From the NCBI RefSeq assembly GCF_000003855.2, contig NW_003101628.1, forward strand, positions 1-22,996: DNA of 22,996 nt, given 5' to 3'. This DNA comes from Blastomyces gilchristii SLH14081 (Eukaryota > Ascomycota > Eurotiomycetes > Onygenales > Ajellomycetaceae). The position numbers and the translations under genes are program-made. Below are positions 19,735-22,996 of the stretch, piece by piece. Every line of letters starts with the position of its first letter. Within the stretch, counting starts at the first letter, position 1. The notes under the pieces are model-generated. The model worked only from the letters and a program-made list of their open reading frames with translations, made no database searches and was not told the DNA's origin.

Positions 19735-21072
19735 GAGATATTGAGTAAGAAATACTACTTAAGACTTCTTATTTTTCTTAAAGAGTTTTTTAAAGATAAT
19801 CTCACAGTGATAAGCTGATATCTTATAGACTCTGTAACACTCTTCTTCTATTTTCTCTTAAAGAATTTTTAGAAGTTTAATAAGACTATATAAGTATAAC
19901 ATTTCTGAAGCAGTTAAAAGAAAAGAAATATTTGAAATTAATAAAAAGATTAATATTATTAACTCACAGACTGCTGCTATTCTAATGAGGCTGCAGCTCA
20001 CTGAAAAAGTAAAAAGAGAGATCAGAGCCTACTCACTAATAATTATACTCTTATTAAACTCATTCTTCATTATTGAAGTCTTCAGCATCAGTATCTTTAT
20101 CTGTTAAGAAGTTAGTACTATAGTACTACAGAGAAGCATGCTGCAGAAGAGTATAAGAGATACTGAAAGTATCAACTTATTAACTTATAAAGTATCTTAG
20201 TTATCTGCTTTAACTGAAGTAAGATTCTCTCTAATTAGTAATTGATCTTTACAGTACTTTCAAAGACAGCACTGACTGATCTCTTCTTAAAATCAGTTAT
20301 TCTGAGATGTTTTTTCATCTCAGAGATTCACACTTTCATCTCTTTTTATAGATAAGTAAGAGAGATCTTCTCAGTCTTGACAGAATTTATCAATACTTAA
20401 AGCTCTGAGACTCTCACTCTGTACTGCTTGAATATCTAGACTTCTTATCAGAGCTGATATGATATCTTTCTGTAAGATAATACTTACAGAGAGACAGAAG
20501 TTGTTGTTATAAGTATAACAGAAATAACAGAAGTAAGAGAAGAGATAGATACATAAAATCCTCTTCTTCTTCAGCTGCTTAATACAGCATAGACAAGTAG
20601 CAGTGCTGATCAGAAGCTGTATCAGAGTCTTCTCACAGAGAGAAGATGAAGAAACTGCAGAATTCTGCAGACTCAACTCAGCAGCATTCTGAGCAGGGCT
20701 TGGGTGTGCCGCGGGAGGGGAACTATGGATTGGGCTCCTCAGAGCCACTGTTCTTGAAATCAAGCTCTTCCCAGGTTTCTCTCTGAATGATCACACAGGG
20801 TCATACATCACTGTATTGATTGGGGGGGGGGGCGGCGTCGCAACAGCGGTGGGGGGGGCAGGGGATGGACCAGATGCAGACGCACCGGCCAGCAGAAGGA
20901 ATGACACCTCACTGCAAGGCACAGCAACTACCACTGTGGTCACAAGAGAAGCAGGAGAAGATGTGACAATGAGAGTGATGCTCCCACAGCTCATTGACAC
21001 TGCTGCCTTCAATCTGGCTTTCTTAACAGCCATGAAGACTGCAGCTGCACCACAAAGACATTTGTTATTCAC
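19735..21072 (-). pseudogene. Antisense ghost reading frame between E3 chromodomain and 3' LTR
   Basis: One minus-strand frame can be followed from the ATG at 21072 to about 19735, roughly 446 codons, with no frameshift needed. It contains about 12 stops, all TGA, TAA or TAG in places where CGA, CAA or CAG could have stood. Random sequence this AT-rich should give about three times as many by rough calculation. The first 93 codons are open (21072-20791), and after one TGA another ~130 are open (to 20371). The product would have a Pro/Ala-rich stretch (APPTAVATPPPPP), then Cys-rich parts (CLCC, FCYFCY, CC). I recognise no family. It may be an accessory gene of E3 or captured host sequence. The N-terminal 93 codons overlap a 99-codon plus-strand frame, so that part may be chance. 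Confidence 0.4.
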
Positions 21073-21240
21073 TAGAAAATGTCAGAATAAGTCCCTTATT
21101 ATCTCTCAAGAATGATGCTCCCATGCACTCACTATTGCAGATGGGAAGAGGGGAGAAAAATGTGTCACAGAGAGGAAGAAGATCTTTTTAAAAAATCCTG
21201 CCACTACTGTTAGCTTTGTCCCTAAAACACATCACTTTTG
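20690..21240. other. GC-richer island with little RIP inside E3
   Basis: Between RIP-mutated DNA on both sides this stretch keeps many GG and CC runs. It has an 11-base G run (20822-20832) and a second G run near 20853. CpG occurs at about 20710-20890 (ggcggcgtcgc, cgcaccggcc) but I see none from about 20890 to 21534, although GG and CC persist. Loss of CpG alone looks like ordinary deamination of methylated CpG and differs from the heavy change in the rest of E3. Two overlapping open frames here (20816-21115 plus, 21072-20791 minus) are a by-product of few stops in GC-rich sequence or the antisense gene's start. Confidence 0.6.
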
Positions 21241-21520
21241 CAGAAAATTTCATACATAGAATGAAATATGATAAGAGATCTGTAAGTCACTTGTTAACTA
21301 CATTTTTTCATATTTCAAATCAATATATAAGAAACTCACTTATTATGCATTTGATTTGAATAAAGATGAGAAAAGAAAGACCTACACAGTCAGCAGAAAA
21401 ACTCATCTATTTCTTTGTATCATATGTAGTACATACACTGTCAATCAGTTAGTAACTGTTGCTATATAACAAAGATAATTTCTAATCTGATAATCTTAAG
21501 AATATAGAGACTATACTCTT
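21241..21520. other. AT-rich 3' untranslated region of E3
   Basis: AT-rich sequence between the GC-richer island and the candidate polypurine tract. It has no recognised protein motif on either strand. It is presumed to be the E3 3' untranslated segment. Confidence 0.4.
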
Positions 21521-21531
21521 AAAGAGAAGAG
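21521..21531 (+). other. Candidate polypurine tract of E3
   Basis: An uninterrupted purine run, aaagagaagag, ends three bases before the 3' LTR. A polypurine tract primes plus-strand DNA synthesis and normally abuts the 3' LTR. Later mutation may have altered the last bases. Confidence 0.45.
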
Positions 21532-21534
21532 TAT

Positions 21535-22080
21535 TATTACACTCTCAGCTGTATCAAGATCTTATTACAGTTTCACACAGCTCATTACTTTCATACAGAT
21601 GATTTTATTCATCTTATAGATTATTTAAACTGATTTTCAATCATTCTATAACATCATTCAGATATATCATAGAAAGATTTGATTAATAAATATGAGAACT
21701 CTGCTTCTATACAAGATTAGCAGATTACTCTTTCTTAATAATAAGATGTCACTGAGATATCACTTCAGCTATTCTCACTTGTGAAATAAGAGAAGAATAT
21801 TCACTCATTATTTATATAGAATAGCTAGATGCTGACTTCTCATCAAAGAAGTCAGTAATTCATCTTTTTCTTCTACTGAAATATATATAAGAGTTACTGC
21901 ATGTTTCATACAATCTTCTTAGTATACTAAGTATCATATCTGTGATATTCTTGTAATAACTCTGTAGTCTACAAGCTCACTATTCAAGCAAGATAGTCAA
22001 GCTCACTTATACAGCTTCTCAAACAACTACTCTTACATGACATCACTGACTAGTCACTGCTTCGGTTCCGCTATGTTACA
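21535..22080 (+). repeat. 3' LTR of E3 (546 bp)
   Basis: It starts TATTACA, from TGTCACG by two changes, so the canonical TG has been lost. It ends TTACA directly before the target duplication attat. Its inner (left) part is the most heavily mutated, while its outer (right) end keeps CpG (cttcggttccgc at about 22060-22071). This is the mirror image of the 5' LTR. Confidence 0.93.
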
Positions 22081-22575
22081 ATTATCTCTATCACTTCTAT
22101 CATCTCTATTATCTCTATTATCACTGTCTCTATCATCTTACAGCTCTTTCTATCACTTTCACTTTATATCTCTACTCTAACTTTATCTTCTTACTTACTC
22201 TCTTATTATCTCTATTATCTCTATTATCTCTACACTTCTTTCACTCTGATCTCTTCTTATCACTTCTTACTACTTCTTATTATCTCTTATCACTTTTATT
22301 ATCTCTATCACCTCTATTATCATCACTGTCTCTACTGTTTTATAGTACTCTCTATTACTTTCACTCTCTATCTCTACTCTTATCTTATCATTCTATCTCT
22401 CTCTGATTATTTCTATCATCTCTCTTATTTCTATTATCTCTATTACTTCTCTCTATCATCTTTTCTACTCTCTAGTCTCTCTATTATTATTATTATCTCT
22501 ACTACTCTACAGTCTCTTCTATCACTTTTACTATCTCTACTTCTCTCTTACTATCTCTATCACATTTTAATCTCT
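22081..22575 (+). repeat. Pyrimidine-rich low-complexity array, right part
   Basis: Continuation of the array split by E3. The basic words are tctattatc and tctatcac. A longer motif (ctctttctatcactttcact type) recurs at about 22144, 22337 and 22511, suggesting a loose higher-order unit of about 175-190 bp. Joined to 14107-14266, the pre-insertion array would have been about 650 bp. No coding potential is seen. Confidence 0.85.
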
Positions 22576-22725
22576 GTATTTATAGTATATACTGCTAAAT
22601 ACGCTGTAATAAAATCTTATACAATGTTATATACATCTCTTTGAATTTATAAATGAGATTAAATAGCTGACTCTGCAGTCTACACAGCTCTGATTAATCT
22701 GATAATGATTATAGAGATAATACAG
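22576..22725. other. Spacer between oppositely oriented arrays
   Basis: About 150 bp of AT-rich, non-repetitive sequence separating the pyrimidine-strand array from the purine-strand array. I see nothing recognisable in it. Confidence 0.5.
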
Positions 22726-22996
22726 AGTAAAAGAGAGTAGTAGAAGAAGTAGAGATAATGATAATAATAGAGAGAATAGAGACTGAAAGAGATGAAAAGA
22801 CTAATAACAGTGAATAGAGATAGAGAATGAAAGTGATAAAGAAAGTTATGAGATGATAGAGATGATAATAATAATAGAGATAATAGAGATGAAAGAGATG
22901 ATAAGAGAGTAGAGATAGAGAGTGAAAGTGATAAAGAGAGCTATGAGATGATAGATATGATAATGATGATAAAGAGAGTGAAAGAGGTGATAAGAG
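22726..22996 (-). repeat. Purine-rich array, inverted copy of the same repeat family
   Basis: The plus strand switches to gagataatag and gatgatag words. The longer motif gagatagagaatgaaagtgataaagaaag (in two parts from 22817) recurs at about 22913, 97 bp on. Its reverse complement matches the ctttatcactttcact-type motif of 22081-22575, so this is the same repeat family in opposite orientation. It runs off the window end. Confidence 0.8.

Larger units (their letters stand above)
14267..22080 (+). mobile_element. Ty3/Gypsy chromovirus E3, full length (7,814 bp), degraded
   Basis: Two direct repeats of 546 bp (14267-14812 and 21535-22080) align end to end without indels at an offset of 7268. 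Flanking 5-bp target duplications differ by one C/T (atcat, attat). Between the LTRs the plus strand carries gag with zinc knuckle, protease, RT, RNase H, integrase and chromodomain ghosts, in chromovirus order. Beyond the chromodomain there is an unusual ~1.8-kb stretch before the 3' LTR. It holds a minus-strand ghost frame and a GC-richer island. The internal region is 6,722 bp. I did not recognise a primer-binding site after 14812, probably because of mutation. Confidence 0.92.

Noticed and set aside
20816..21115. 99-codon plus-strand open frame in the GC-richer island
   Set aside because: It starts in a poly-G run giving poly-Gly, has low-complexity content, matches no family I know, and overlaps an equally open minus frame. 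GC-rich sequence alone can explain the lack of stops.
22726..22996. Telomeric repeat at the window end
   Set aside because: The words are gagataatag and gatgatag, not TTAGGG or its complement.

Overview
This window looks like an AT-rich, transposon-filled block from the nuclear genome of a filamentous ascomycete (Pezizomycotina). The evidence is degraded fungal-type Ty3/Gypsy chromoviruses, a Tad1-like LINE, a Ty1/Copia element and a tRNA-derived SINE, nearly all carrying dense C-to-T and G-to-A changes of the RIP (repeat-induced point mutation) type. CpG, CpC and GpG are largely removed, and CGA/TGG codons have become TGA while CAA/CAG have become TAA/TAG. I find no intact protein-coding gene. 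The short open frames that exist are stop-free gaps in element ghosts or chance frames.

Layout from left to right. 1-180 is unmutated, CpG-containing DNA, probably the edge of a gene-type isochore. About 185-4317 (+) is chromovirus E1, lacking gag and the 5' LTR but with protease, RT, RNase H, integrase, chromodomain and a likely 3' LTR. About 4345-5995 (-) is a Tad1-like LINE fragment with endonuclease and the first RT motif. About 6000-9330 (-) is a Copia element with protease, integrase, RT and RNase H and no recognised LTRs. About 9340-13290 (+) is Gypsy element E2 with gag, protease, RT and RNase H but no integrase. Its RT is split by a 372-bp minus-strand SINE with a perfect 13-bp target duplication. 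13296-14068 holds 2.3 tandem copies of a ~345-bp LTR-like unit. About 14100-14266 is a pyrimidine-rich low-complexity array.

That array is interrupted by chromovirus E3 (14267-22080), which is full length. Its two 546-bp LTRs align without indels, and the target duplication is ATCAT/ATTAT. It holds gag with a zinc knuckle, protease, RT, RNase H, integrase and chromodomain ghosts. It also has ~1.8 kb of extra sequence before the 3' LTR. That extra sequence contains a long minus-strand ghost reading frame and a GC-richer island with little RIP. The pyrimidine array resumes at 22081, and after a ~150-bp spacer the same repeat family continues in inverted orientation to the window end.

The pieces do not work together as a pathway; they record serial nested insertion followed by genome defence. 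The most interesting items are the SINE, the antisense frame in E3, the contrast between the E3 LTRs (outer edges spared, inner parts mutated) and the mutation context, which by eye is CpG/CpC-led rather than CpA-led.
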